Source of the DNA: a virus
IMG/VR virus record: IMGVR_UViG_3300040810_000656
Location: 1-64,000 of that record
DNA length: 64,000 bases
Reading direction: 5' to 3' (one strand)
In this document: positions 7,936 through 16,549 of the stretch, piece after piece
Layout of the letters: every line of letters begins with the position of its first letter
Position numbering within the stretch: position 1 is the first letter of the stretch
The notes under the pieces: generated by a model
Told to the model about the DNA's origin: nothing
Database searches by the model: none
The model's input: the letters and a program-made list of their open reading frames with translations, nothing else
Program-made: the position numbers and the translations under genes

Positions 7936-9000
7936 ATGGATGATGTTTATTACGAAAAGATATTATATAGAATATTACAAGGTCGTCTTAGATTAAGATT
8001 GGGCGACCTTGTTCTATTTGTAGAAGAACCAACGGCAGATATTATAGAAGAGTCTTTTGAGATATATGATAAAGCATACAAAGAAGCGTACTACAACAAA
8101 GTGCCTATAAAAGAAGAACTGTTAGATATACTAATTGATAACAATATGTGGAGTCCTCTTGACGACAAAACAGCAGAGAAAATAGAAAAAGAAATCGAAG
8201 AAATGAAGCTACAGGCTTTTGAAAAATTTTACGATACTAGATTTTTGAATTCTATTAAAATGAACCTCAGAAAAAAAGAGGAAGATCTTTACAAAACAAA
8301 AAAGAAAAAATTAGCCCTAGACCATACCTCATGTGAAGGTGTAGCGTCTTTTTCTAGATCTTTATGGGTATTAAATCATACAACTTTTTATGCCAAGAAC
8401 CATAAGGCGTATGATTGGCAGCATTTAACAGTGCATAATCTTTTTGATTTATATATGTCGAAACAAATTAAATATGAATCAATAAGATACATTTCAAGAA
8501 AAGACCCCTGGAGAAGTATGTGGTCTTTAGGTAAAAAATCTTGCGGTATTTTCAATAGAGATTTAATGGACACAACAAAAGATCAACATACGTTGTGTCA
8601 TTATTCAATAATGTATGATAACATATATGAGCATCCAAATTCTCCAAACGATAAAGTTATTAATGATGATGACTGTTTAGATGGTTGGATGATTAAACAA
8701 AGAAGAGAAACCGAGAAGAATAAAAAACAACAAGAAGTAGATGCTTTAACAAAGAACTCCAAAATTGCTAATTCACAAGAAGTATTTCTTATGGCTAGAG
8801 ATCAAGAATCAGCAAATGAAATATATAACTTAAACAACCCACATGCTAAAAATTTAGTAAAACAAAGAGAACAACAGATTAAAAATTCTGAAGGAAGCTT
8901 GAATTTTAAGGAACTCATAGATATTAAGCAAGATATAGCAGTACAATCGCACCAGCAAGCACTACAAGGTGCTAAGACTAAAGGACGAGGAAGGAGATAA
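7936..9000 (+). CDS. Putative tail assembly protein upstream of the tape measure
   Basis: A 354-residue, highly charged protein, mostly helical, with a basic Lys/Arg-rich stretch near residues 105-125 and a C-terminal Gln/Arg-rich tail ending KTKGRGRR. Residues 140-225 contain many aromatic residues and a few Cys and His (SCEGVASFSRSLWVLNHTTF). Location between the tube and tape measure genes is the normal place of tail assembly chaperones. There is no sign of the -1 frameshift product common in siphophages; the following genes are in other frames with their own starts. Role inferred from order and composition. Confidence 0.55.
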   Translation: MDDVYYEKILYRILQGRLRLRLGDLVLFVEEPTADIIEESFEIYDKAYKEAYYNKVPIKEELLDILIDNNMWSPLDDKTAEKIEKEIEEMKLQAFEKFYDTRFLNSIKMNLRKKEEDLYKTKKKKLALDHTSCEGVASFSRSLWVLNHTTFYAKNHKAYDWQHLTVHNLFDLYMSKQIKYESIRYISRKDPWRSMWSLGKKSCGIFNRDLMDTTKDQHTLCHYSIMYDNIYEHPNSPNDKVINDDDCLDGWMIKQRRETEKNKKQQEVDALTKNSKIANSQEVFLMARDQESANEIYNLNNPHAKNLVKQREQQIKNSEGSLNFKELIDIKQDIAVQSHQQALQGAKTKGRGRR

Positions 9001-9001
9001 A

Positions 9002-9385
9002 ATGGACAATGATTTTTTGAAACAGTCTTTAGACTATAAGAATGCAAGAGAAGATAGACATAGAGATGTGTCTAGAGATAAGCTTTTTAAAGCCGCAAAA
9101 AAGAAAATACAAACGACCATGATTGGAGCTTTATCTACGATTGAAGAAAATTTTGGTTTTTTGTGGGGCATGGGAATTCCAGAAGAAGAACGCTCTACAG
9201 AACACAGGAAGATTCAGGAGCTTTATGAGGAGGCTCGTGCTAAAATATTAGACAGGGGAAATACTCAAATTAGAAACTTAGAGATAGAGTTTGTGAACTA
9301 TGATATAACAAGAAAGAAATATTTAATAAATTTGCCAATGGCAAACGACCAGGAAGGAGATCCAAAGAATGGACAAAACAATTAG
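9002..9385 (+). CDS. Small helical tail-assembly-region protein
   Basis: I place the start at ATG 9002, directly after GGAAGGAGATAAA, rather than at an in-frame GTG 33 bases upstream inside the previous gene. The 127-residue product is almost entirely helical and charged (DFLKQSLDYKNAREDRHRD; FKAAKKKIQTTMIGALSTIEENF). It overlaps the next gene by 17 bases. Size and site match the small tail assembly chaperones of long-tailed phages, but no diagnostic motif is visible. Confidence 0.6.
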   Translation: MDNDFLKQSLDYKNAREDRHRDVSRDKLFKAAKKKIQTTMIGALSTIEENFGFLWGMGIPEEERSTEHRKIQELYEEARAKILDRGNTQIRNLEIEFVNYDITRKKYLINLPMANDQEGDPKNGQNN

Positions 9386-10325
9386 AACAGTAGAAAGTAC
9401 CGATAAAGACGGTAACAATGTTAAGGTTATCGTTAGATCGCCTACAGTAGAAGATTACAAGGATTCACAGCTAGAATATAATAAAGCTTTTCGTGACGCT
9501 TTAGATTCTGGTGCTTTGCTTCGGCAGCGTCTTACGGACTATATGCGTGAGCAGGGAATTTGGAACGATGAAAAACAAAAGAAGAGCGAAGAATATGTCT
9601 CTCGTATTCGTGCAATGGAAGACAAGCTTAAAGGAGGCGGTATAAGATTATCAGAAGCTAAAGATATTGCGTTATCTCTAAAGGAAATAAGATCAGAATT
9701 TCAACTTTTTCTTGCAGAAAAAAATTCTCTTGACTCTGCGTCAGCAGAAGGTCAGGCAGACAATGCTCGATTTAATAAGCTTGTTCGTCTTTGTGTTTTA
9801 GATCCAAATACAAATAAGCCGTTTTTTAAGCGAGAAAGCAAGAAGGCAGAAGAAGAAGCATATAGTGCTAGTCAGTCTGAGCCTTGGCTGGTAGAGGCTT
9901 CTGCCGAGTTAGCCAATATGTTATACGGTCTTGATCCAGATTACAACAATAACCTTGAAGAAAACAAGTTCCTGAAGGAATTTAGGTTTGTCAATGAAGA
10001 ATATCAGTTTATTGATAAAGATGGTCATCCTACTGATTCTGATGGTAGACTGCTGAATGAAGATGGTAGATATGTGGCGTATCGTTCAGAAGAAGCTAAA
10101 AAGGCACGAGACGAATCGCAGATGTATTTTGTTAACAAGAGCGGAGATGAGGTTGTTTTAGTAACTAATGAGAATGGCGAAGAAGAGTGGGTTAAAGCGT
10201 CATTAAAAGAAAGAAAGCCATTTCTTGACGATGATGATAATCCTATTGTTAGCGAAAAAGAAGAAGAAGAAGACCCGCCAAAGAAAACCTCCAGAAAAAA
10301 GAAGACATCTACAAAAGAGGCTTAG
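9369..10325 (+). CDS. Putative tail assembly chaperone-like protein
   Basis: A 318-residue acidic protein, coiled and helical in its first two thirds. The segment VRSPTVEDYKDSQLEYNKAFRDAL (quoted in parts) then RQRLTDYMREQGIW is a pattern I associate with conserved assembly proteins upstream of tape measure genes in T4-like and marine phages. The C-terminus is very charged: an acidic DEDG-rich segment, then EKEEEEDPPKKTSRKKKTSTKEA, an acidic-then-basic tail. It is followed by an intrinsic terminator (10343-10374), so the chaperone genes form the end of one transcript. Confidence 0.6.
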   Translation: MDKTIRTVESTDKDGNNVKVIVRSPTVEDYKDSQLEYNKAFRDALDSGALLRQRLTDYMREQGIWNDEKQKKSEEYVSRIRAMEDKLKGGGIRLSEAKDIALSLKEIRSEFQLFLAEKNSLDSASAEGQADNARFNKLVRLCVLDPNTNKPFFKRESKKAEEEAYSASQSEPWLVEASAELANMLYGLDPDYNNNLEENKFLKEFRFVNEEYQFIDKDGHPTDSDGRLLNEDGRYVAYRSEEAKKARDESQMYFVNKSGDEVVLVTNENGEEEWVKASLKERKPFLDDDDNPIVSEKEEEEDPPKKTSRKKKTSTKEA

Positions 10326-10342
10326 TCTAACAGAGAAAATAT

Positions 10343-10374
10343 CAGAGGGGGCAGTAAGCTCCCTCTGTTTTTTT
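10343..10374 (+). terminator. Intrinsic terminator before the tape measure gene
   Basis: CAGAGGGGGC pairs with GCTCCCTCTG (ten pairs including one G-T) around the loop AGTAA, followed by seven T. This is a textbook rho-independent terminator. It ends the tube/chaperone transcript 18 bases after the 9369 gene stops and abuts a promoter element, separating the tape measure gene into a new unit. Confidence 0.85.
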
Positions 10375-10383
10375 GTGTATAGA
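10375..10383 (+). promoter_or_regulatory. Late-type promoter element GTGTATAGA before the tape measure gene
   Basis: GTGTATAGA (one change from GTGTATAAA) begins at the base after the terminator T-run and lies 59 bases before ATG 10442. The T-rich upstream flank, a feature shared with the copies at 6810 and 32900, is here the terminator tail itself. The arrangement ends one late transcript and starts the next within 41 bases. Confidence 0.6.
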
Positions 10384-10441
10384 TAACCGTAGGACTACAC
10401 TTGAAACTTAATAGTTTCTCTTATGATATGATGGAGAAAAG

Positions 10442-13400
10442 ATGGCCGCGAGCTTCGATCTAACAGCACAGTTACAGCTACAGGCACCAAATAACACAAA
10501 TGCTGTAATTGGCCAAATACGTAGACAACTGCAAGGCATCAATGTACCTGTTGCTGTACAGGCAAACGCAAGAGCACTATCTAATGTTCAAACTTCTCTT
10601 AAACAAGTCGATAAAAGTGCTAAACAGGCTTCAGACAGTGTAAGTAAACTTGGTAAAAGATTTAGCAATCTGGCTACAAAATTTGGTGCATTTGCCATTG
10701 GTACTCGTCTTATAGGCGGATTTTCATCTGCTTTAAGTAGGGCGGCTAAAGACGCTTTAAGTTTTCAAGAAGAGCTTGTTAAGATTAGCCAGATTACCGG
10801 AAGAGATGTTTCGCAGTTAAAAGATTTAAAAAACACTATCACTGGTCTGTCTACAAGTCTTGGTGTTGCGTCTAAAGATTTGTTGTTTGTTACAAAGACA
10901 TTAACTCAGGCTGGTTTTAGTGCTGAAAATACACGTAAAGCATTAGATATTTTAGCTAAAACGACTTTAACGTCTTCTTTCGATGATTTAATAAATACAA
11001 CAGAGGGTGCAATTGCTGTTCTTAATCAGTTTGCCAAACAAGCCCAAGAAACTGGTGATGAAATCAAATTCTTGGAAAGTACGCTTGGTGCTATTAATGC
11101 TGTTTCTAAATCTTTTGCTGTAGAATCTAATGATATTATTTCCGCTATTCGTCGTACTGGTGGTGTGTTTGCCGCTGCTGGTGGAGAAGTAGAAGAACTC
11201 ATCGCATTATTTACGTCTGTCCGTGCAACGACGCGAGAAACCGCAGAAACTATTTCTGTTGGTTTACGTACTATTTTTACAAGACTACAGAGAGATGATA
11301 CCGTAGATAGATTGCGGGCTTTGGGTATTGAGCTTAGAACTGTTGAAGGATTGTTTGTTGGACCTTTTGAGGCGGTGCAAAGATTAGCAAAAGGTCTTGC
11401 TGGCCTAGACCCTAGAGATTTTAGATATAGTGAAATCGTTGAAGAACTCGGTGGTATCCGTCAGATTGGTAAACTTATTCCTCTTATTCAAGCTAACGTC
11501 AAAGCACAACAAGCATTAAATGTCGCTAGACAGGGTGCAAATTCTATTAATGAAGACGCTGAAAAAACTCAAGGACTATTAGCAAGAAGAATTAGAGAAA
11601 CTAGTGAATCTTTTGACGCTCTCATACGAAAAATTTCAGAGAGCGAAGGATTCAAGCAGTTGGCAGAATACGCATTAAATTTTGCTGACGCTCTTGTTAG
11701 GGTTGCTGATGCTTTAATTCCATTAATTCCATTATTTACAAATCTCATAACTCTTATTGGCACGGTTGGTGCTGCTAAATTTGCCATTCCCGCAATTGGA
11801 AAACTTGGTAGAGGTTTAGTTGGTAAAAATTCTGGCGGTAAAATACATAGATTTGCCAGAGGCGGATTTGTTCCTGGTAATGGTAACGGTGACACTGTTC
11901 CAGCTATGCTTGCTCCTGGTGAGTTTGTTATTAGAAAGAGTAGTGCCGAAAAACTTGGTGCTGACACTCTTAATGCAATGAATGAAAATAGGTTTGAAGA
12001 TGGAGGTGTGTCTAAAAAACTAAGGAGCAAAACAGGCGTATCTTCCTCATTTATTTTAGCTGGACAGGGAAAACAAAGAATAGACGCAAAAGCGGTTATT
12101 AGAGCCGCTGGAGATAAAGATGGAGATAATGAATTAGATATTGGTGCGGCATTTTTGCAGCCTGTTGGAATGGATAGAAAAACTGTTGCTTCAATTGATT
12201 CAGCACCTTTTTATGAGGCTATAAAAAGGGACTTAGGTGGAAAGTCTCAAGGCGTAAGTGATGCTGGGGTTAAAAGAGCAATTGGTGATCTTGGAAGTCA
12301 AGTAAAAATAGGAATTAATTCTGGGTCTTTAGATCAAGGTATTAGCACAGCTTTTAGAGGTGGATTAAAAAATTATGTAGCTCAATTTGCACAAAACTTC
12401 GCATCAACAGAGATTCCACAATTACCATTTAATACTGGGAAATTTAACAGAGCTTATAAAAATGTTAATATTGAACAGATTGAAGGAGGAATTTTTGAAG
12501 CTGTGATCAATGGGCTTTCAGATGCTCCATTTGATAACTCAAAAATTAAAGCTAATGATAAATTTGACTTTCCTCAAGGATTGGGTGCCGCCGGTTCAAT
12601 TTTTAATGTTGCTGGTAATATGATGGCAGATGCTAAAAGAACATTTAATGAAGACGCTTTAAGCTCTCTATCTAAAAAAGGAAGTCAGTATTTAGCACAA
12701 GGTTTTAGGGCGTACTTTGCTCAAAGCTTAATAAATGCTGGAGCTACTGGCGGTGATACTTTACAAGAAGCAAGAACTAAAGCCGCTGCTGGTGCTACTC
12801 AATTACCATCAAGAAGAAAAAAAGCATTAGGTGGTTTGATTCGTAAATTTGCTGAAGGTGGAGATACTGGCACAGACACCGTTCCCGCATTATTAACTCC
12901 TGGTGAGTTTGTAATAAATCGCAAAGCGGCAGAAAAAATTGGCTACGGAAAACTAGAGTCAATGAATCAAAATGGTGTTGCTAAATTTGCTTCTGGCGGC
13001 ACCGTTGGAAGAAGAAGACTTGCTTCTGGAGGCAGCGGTGGCGGTGGCGGTGGAATAGATTTTAGTGCTATACAAAAACAAGCAGAGAAAACTGGAGAAG
13101 CATTGCAAAGTGCCGGTATAGCGTTTGGTCTTTTGTCAACTATTGTCTTACAAACTAGCCAAGATATGTTTGGACTGTCTGATGCACAAGCTAAAGCGGC
13201 ACAACAGGCTGTTGGTGTATCGTCTGCTTTGTTAACCACAGTAGGAACTATAACTCAATTAACAGCTAGTATGGCAGCACAAAATGCCGCAACACAAGCT
13301 AATACGGCAGCAGTTGCTACCGATACAGCCGTTGAAAAAGCTAACACAACAGCAGTTGCTGCTGATACTGTAGTTGAACAAGCCAATACAGTAACTACTG

Positions 13401-16400
13401 GTGGTTTTGGTAGTGCTATGGGTGCTATTACTATAACGGTTGCTGCTCTTGCTGGGGTTTTTACATATTTAGCTTCCGTTGCACAACAAGAAGCAGACGC
13501 AAGAGCACAAGCTGTTAAAGACGCACTGCAAGAAAAAGGTGAACAAGGAAGCTCATCAACAACTCTAGCGTCAGAAGATCTAGAAGGCTTGAGAAAATCT
13601 TTATTAGCAAATGCTGAATCAGAAGCATATGCTTCTGCTAGAAATGCTGGCATTGCCGCTGCTGGTGCTGGTGCTGTTGCTGGAGCTTCGTATGGTGCAT
13701 CTGCTGGACCACAAGCTGCGGCTGCTGGTGCTGCTATTTACGGAACAATATCTGGTTTAGCGACTTTTGGGACAGTGTTAGCAGAAGAAGGAGTTAGACT
13801 AGAAGCAGAAGCAGAAAAGACATTTCAAGCTTATAAAACAATGGCTGAAACTACCATAGCCACTGCTACGGCAATAGGAGATTTTGAAAAAGAATTTAAA
13901 GATGCTGGAAAAAATTTAGTCCCAGAAAACGCTACACCGGAACAGCGTTCTAGAATAGAATCACAAAATAGACAAGAACAAGCAGATGTTATTTCTAAAT
14001 TTGCTGGCCAAAGAGATGATGCAGGCAGACAAGATGCCATAGATATACTTGGCCCAATTGCTGCAAAACTTGGAAAAAGTATTGACAGCCTAACCACAGA
14101 AGACATTACATCTGCTGGTAGTGATGGTATTTTTTCTTCTACACTTAGTGAAGGAGAGGTTGGTGCTGCTACTATTGCTTTAAATAAAATGGAGCAAGAA
14201 GCTAAATTAAATGCTTCTGTAATAGAAAAAGTTAATAGTGCTCTACAGGAATCTGCCGCAGCAGAACTAAACGGAACAAAAAGTTTTGAACAGTTAATTA
14301 ATGGGAATACAGCTTTTGCTAAAAATTTAAGAGAAACAGAATCAGCACTTAAAGCCGAAAGAGACGCAAAATTAGCAAACATTGATGCTCAATTAAAAGC
14401 TATACCAGTTACCGATCAAGGAGCTGAAGCAAATGAAGAAAATCAGAAAAAAGAACAAGATCTATTAAAACAAAGAGCGAATATTGAACAACAAACATCA
14501 GATCAAATAAATTCTACTAGAGAACAATATAAACAGCTTAATGAAGCCGCTGCTGAAAACAGACAAAAGGCCGAGGAAGAAGCTGCTGCTAGGGCGGCTG
14601 TATTGGCAGAATTGAAGGCAATGCGTGAATTTACAAATACAATGAAAGCCGCTAGCAATGCTATGGCTGTAATGGCACAAAAAGCAGACAATCTTGGTAA
14701 TATGTTTGGTAGTGGTGCATTGGACTTTACTCAAATCACACCAGAAGATTTTGGTGATTTTTCTAGTGTTAATGCTGCCCAAAGAGGTGCAGATGCACAA
14801 AGACTTGGTAGAAATCTTGGTCCTGCGGGTGCTCAACTAGCAGATAGTATTGGAGAAACAGCGAGTCAAATTGAATTTGCTCAACAGGCACTAGAAGGAT
14901 ACAGGCTTCCAACAGAAGGAGCCGTGAATCCAAATCAAATTTTATCTGATCTTGGGTTTGATAATTTGAATCTTTCTGAAGGTATGAGACAAACACTTGA
15001 AACTAATTTAGCAAAAGCAGCGAGCGAAGCTGGTGGACAGCCGTTAAGCATGGAGGCTGTAAATCAAATTATTGGAGATTTAATTCAACAGGGCACTAAT
15101 GAAACAGATGCATTAGCAATGTTGAATGAATTAAGAAATAAAGAAATTGGTATCTATAGAAAGTATGGAGAACAAATACAGGCGGCACAAGGTCGTGTTG
15201 TAGACGCCTTTAATACATTAGTAGACACACAAGTACGTAATGCAAAATTCCTAGCTAAAATTGGAGTTAGAGGAGAAGTAACTAGACAGGAAAAGAGACA
15301 GGCAGAAACAAATAAAGCCCAATTCGCACTCAACCTTGCTGGCACTGGAACTCGTGCTGGAGATGTAGCTGGAAATGCCGCTGCTTTAGCGAAGGCACAA
15401 CAGGATAAACAAACTACTGCTATGCTTTCTGAAGCTGGGTTAATTGATACAGCGGCAGCAGAACAAGCACAACAGCAACAAAATGCAACCATAGCAGCAA
15501 CCACGGCAGAACTAAAGAGACTTGCTGATCAATCTGGGGCTTTAGCTGACATTGAAGCTGATTACCAAAAGGCTGTAGAAAAAAGAACTAAGCTTCAAAA
15601 AATTGGAGAGGACTTTGTGTTTGGCGGTCAGTCTCAAAGAGAGCAAATTAATATGGGTTTCCAGGGTGCTGCAATGGCCGCTTCTACCGGAACAGTACAA
15701 AATCAAACAGAAGAACAAAGAGCAGCAACACTCTCTATGTTAGATAGGCTTTCTGATGTTGAGATTGGTGGTACTGGTAAAACTGGTGCTCAGATTAAAC
15801 AACAAGTTACTATTAATGATCTGCAAAGAATGGGCATGTCTAGAGAGCAGGCAGAAGCACTATATAGAGCATCAGAAGAGGAAAAAAGATTGCAAGAAGA
15901 AGCCGTTGCTATTACACGGCAAAGCGAACAAGCGGCAGCAGCATTATTCGAGCGTCAAATTCAAGATTATGATGAAACTAAAAAAATCCAAGAAGATCAA
16001 TTGCAAGAACTTAGAAATATTAACGCAAGCGTTCAGGCTAGTTTTCCTGGTGCCCGACAAGGAAATCAAGGCAGAGGTAGACCACAGTTCAATGCATTAG
16101 GTGGAACCATATTTAACCGCCGTGGGTCAGATACTGTGCCAGCTATGCTAACTCCTGGTGAATTTGTTATGTCTAAGCCAGCCGTTAATAGGATTGGCAT
16201 ACCAACATTAACTGCTATGAACAATGGAGGTAGACAAGCTTCTATTGCTGGAGGCGTAACTTATGCTGCCTATGGTGGAGAAGTTGGGTCAAATGGCGGT
16301 ATGAATTTTGATAATATGATATCGGCAATGAATAATTTATCTGCTAAACTAGATGGGCTTGCCAACATAACTCTTAATCATAATCATACAGTAGATGTTA

Positions 16401-16537
16401 AAGGTTTGATTTCTTTAGGCGGATTAAACATAGACACAATTGTTCAAGGAATTAGTCAATCAATTGGGAATTTAGTTACACAAGAAGTCTCTAGACAGCT
16501 ACAGGGGAACAAGACAGATTTCCAAGCTGGAACATAA
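10442..16537 (+). CDS. Tail tape measure protein
   Basis: A 2031-residue protein, the usual scale of tape measures. It has an N-terminal tape measure-like domain (residues 75-330, with DALSFQEELVKISQITG and long helices), extensive Ala/Gln/Glu-rich coiled coils (residues 1000-1900), hydrophobic Gly/Ala-rich segments (around residues 985-1010 and 1060-1110) that may act as membrane-interacting parts, and a C-terminal basic and Gly-rich end. It carries three copies of the DTVPAxLxPGEFVI module. By the common rule of about 1.5 angstroms per residue the tail would be roughly 300 nm. It follows an intrinsic terminator and its own promoter element. No Met codon anomaly is seen. Confidence 0.93.
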   Translation: MAASFDLTAQLQLQAPNNTNAVIGQIRRQLQGINVPVAVQANARALSNVQTSLKQVDKSAKQASDSVSKLGKRFSNLATKFGAFAIGTRLIGGFSSALSRAAKDALSFQEELVKISQITGRDVSQLKDLKNTITGLSTSLGVASKDLLFVTKTLTQAGFSAENTRKALDILAKTTLTSSFDDLINTTEGAIAVLNQFAKQAQETGDEIKFLESTLGAINAVSKSFAVESNDIISAIRRTGGVFAAAGGEVEELIALFTSVRATTRETAETISVGLRTIFTRLQRDDTVDRLRALGIELRTVEGLFVGPFEAVQRLAKGLAGLDPRDFRYSEIVEELGGIRQIGKLIPLIQANVKAQQALNVARQGANSINEDAEKTQGLLARRIRETSESFDALIRKISESEGFKQLAEYALNFADALVRVADALIPLIPLFTNLITLIGTVGAAKFAIPAIGKLGRGLVGKNSGGKIHRFARGGFVPGNGNGDTVPAMLAPGEFVIRKSSAEKLGADTLNAMNENRFEDGGVSKKLRSKTGVSSSFILAGQGKQRIDAKAVIRAAGDKDGDNELDIGAAFLQPVGMDRKTVASIDSAPFYEAIKRDLGGKSQGVSDAGVKRAIGDLGSQVKIGINSGSLDQGISTAFRGGLKNYVAQFAQNFASTEIPQLPFNTGKFNRAYKNVNIEQIEGGIFEAVINGLSDAPFDNSKIKANDKFDFPQGLGAAGSIFNVAGNMMADAKRTFNEDALSSLSKKGSQYLAQGFRAYFAQSLINAGATGGDTLQEARTKAAAGATQLPSRRKKALGGLIRKFAEGGDTGTDTVPALLTPGEFVINRKAAEKIGYGKLESMNQNGVAKFASGGTVGRRRLASGGSGGGGGGIDFSAIQKQAEKTGEALQSAGIAFGLLSTIVLQTSQDMFGLSDAQAKAAQQAVGVSSALLTTVGTITQLTASMAAQNAATQANTAAVATDTAVEKANTTAVAADTVVEQANTVTTGGFGSAMGAITITVAALAGVFTYLASVAQQEADARAQAVKDALQEKGEQGSSSTTLASEDLEGLRKSLLANAESEAYASARNAGIAAAGAGAVAGASYGASAGPQAAAAGAAIYGTISGLATFGTVLAEEGVRLEAEAEKTFQAYKTMAETTIATATAIGDFEKEFKDAGKNLVPENATPEQRSRIESQNRQEQADVISKFAGQRDDAGRQDAIDILGPIAAKLGKSIDSLTTEDITSAGSDGIFSSTLSEGEVGAATIALNKMEQEAKLNASVIEKVNSALQESAAAELNGTKSFEQLINGNTAFAKNLRETESALKAERDAKLANIDAQLKAIPVTDQGAEANEENQKKEQDLLKQRANIEQQTSDQINSTREQYKQLNEAAAENRQKAEEEAAARAAVLAELKAMREFTNTMKAASNAMAVMAQKADNLGNMFGSGALDFTQITPEDFGDFSSVNAAQRGADAQRLGRNLGPAGAQLADSIGETASQIEFAQQALEGYRLPTEGAVNPNQILSDLGFDNLNLSEGMRQTLETNLAKAASEAGGQPLSMEAVNQIIGDLIQQGTNETDALAMLNELRNKEIGIYRKYGEQIQAAQGRVVDAFNTLVDTQVRNAKFLAKIGVRGEVTRQEKRQAETNKAQFALNLAGTGTRAGDVAGNAAALAKAQQDKQTTAMLSEAGLIDTAAAEQAQQQQNATIAATTAELKRLADQSGALADIEADYQKAVEKRTKLQKIGEDFVFGGQSQREQINMGFQGAAMAASTGTVQNQTEEQRAATLSMLDRLSDVEIGGTGKTGAQIKQQVTINDLQRMGMSREQAEALYRASEEEKRLQEEAVAITRQSEQAAAALFERQIQDYDETKKIQEDQLQELRNINASVQASFPGARQGNQGRGRPQFNALGGTIFNRRGSDTVPAMLTPGEFVMSKPAVNRIGIPTLTAMNNGGRQASIAGGVTYAAYGGEVGSNGGMNFDNMISAMNNLSAKLDGLANITLNHNHTVDVKGLISLGGLNIDTIVQGISQSIGNLVTQEVSRQLQGNKTDFQAGT
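11853..11983 (+). repeat. Tape measure DTVPA module, copy 1
   Basis: This encodes FARGG...NGDTVPAMLAPGEFVIRKSSAEKLGADTLNAMN. The core GDTVPAMLAPGEFVI followed by a helix with xxAxxLGxxxLxxMN recurs twice later in the same protein. DTVPA(M/L)LxPGEF modules are known in tape measure proteins of siphophages. Confidence 0.85.
12847..12969 (+). repeat. Tape measure DTVPA module, copy 2
   Basis: Encodes FAEGG...TGTDTVPALLTPGEF...VINRKAAEKIGYGKLESMNQNG. It lies about 1 kb after copy 1 and matches its core and trailing helix. Confidence 0.85.
16096..16221 (+). repeat. Tape measure DTVPA module, copy 3
   Basis: Encodes LGGTIFNRRGSDTVPAMLTPGEF...VMSKPAVNRIGIPTLTAMNNG near the C-terminus, about 3.2 kb after copy 2. 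The core matches copies 1 and 2. A module near each end of a long helical protein suggests a shared structural or docking role. Confidence 0.85.
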
Positions 16538-16549
16538 GGACAGGAACAT

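Noticed and set aside
8969-9385. Programmed -1 frameshift between tail chaperone genes, as in lambda G/GT
   Set aside because: The 9002 frame ends over the 9369 gene, but moving to it would need a +1 or -2 shift, and the next gene has its own start and ribosome site. No slippery heptamer was seen in the overlap.
12967-14382. Long open frames on the minus strand inside the tape measure gene
   Set aside because: They are shadows of a codon-biased long gene: Ala/Ser/Cys-rich products, no ribosome sites, no operon context.
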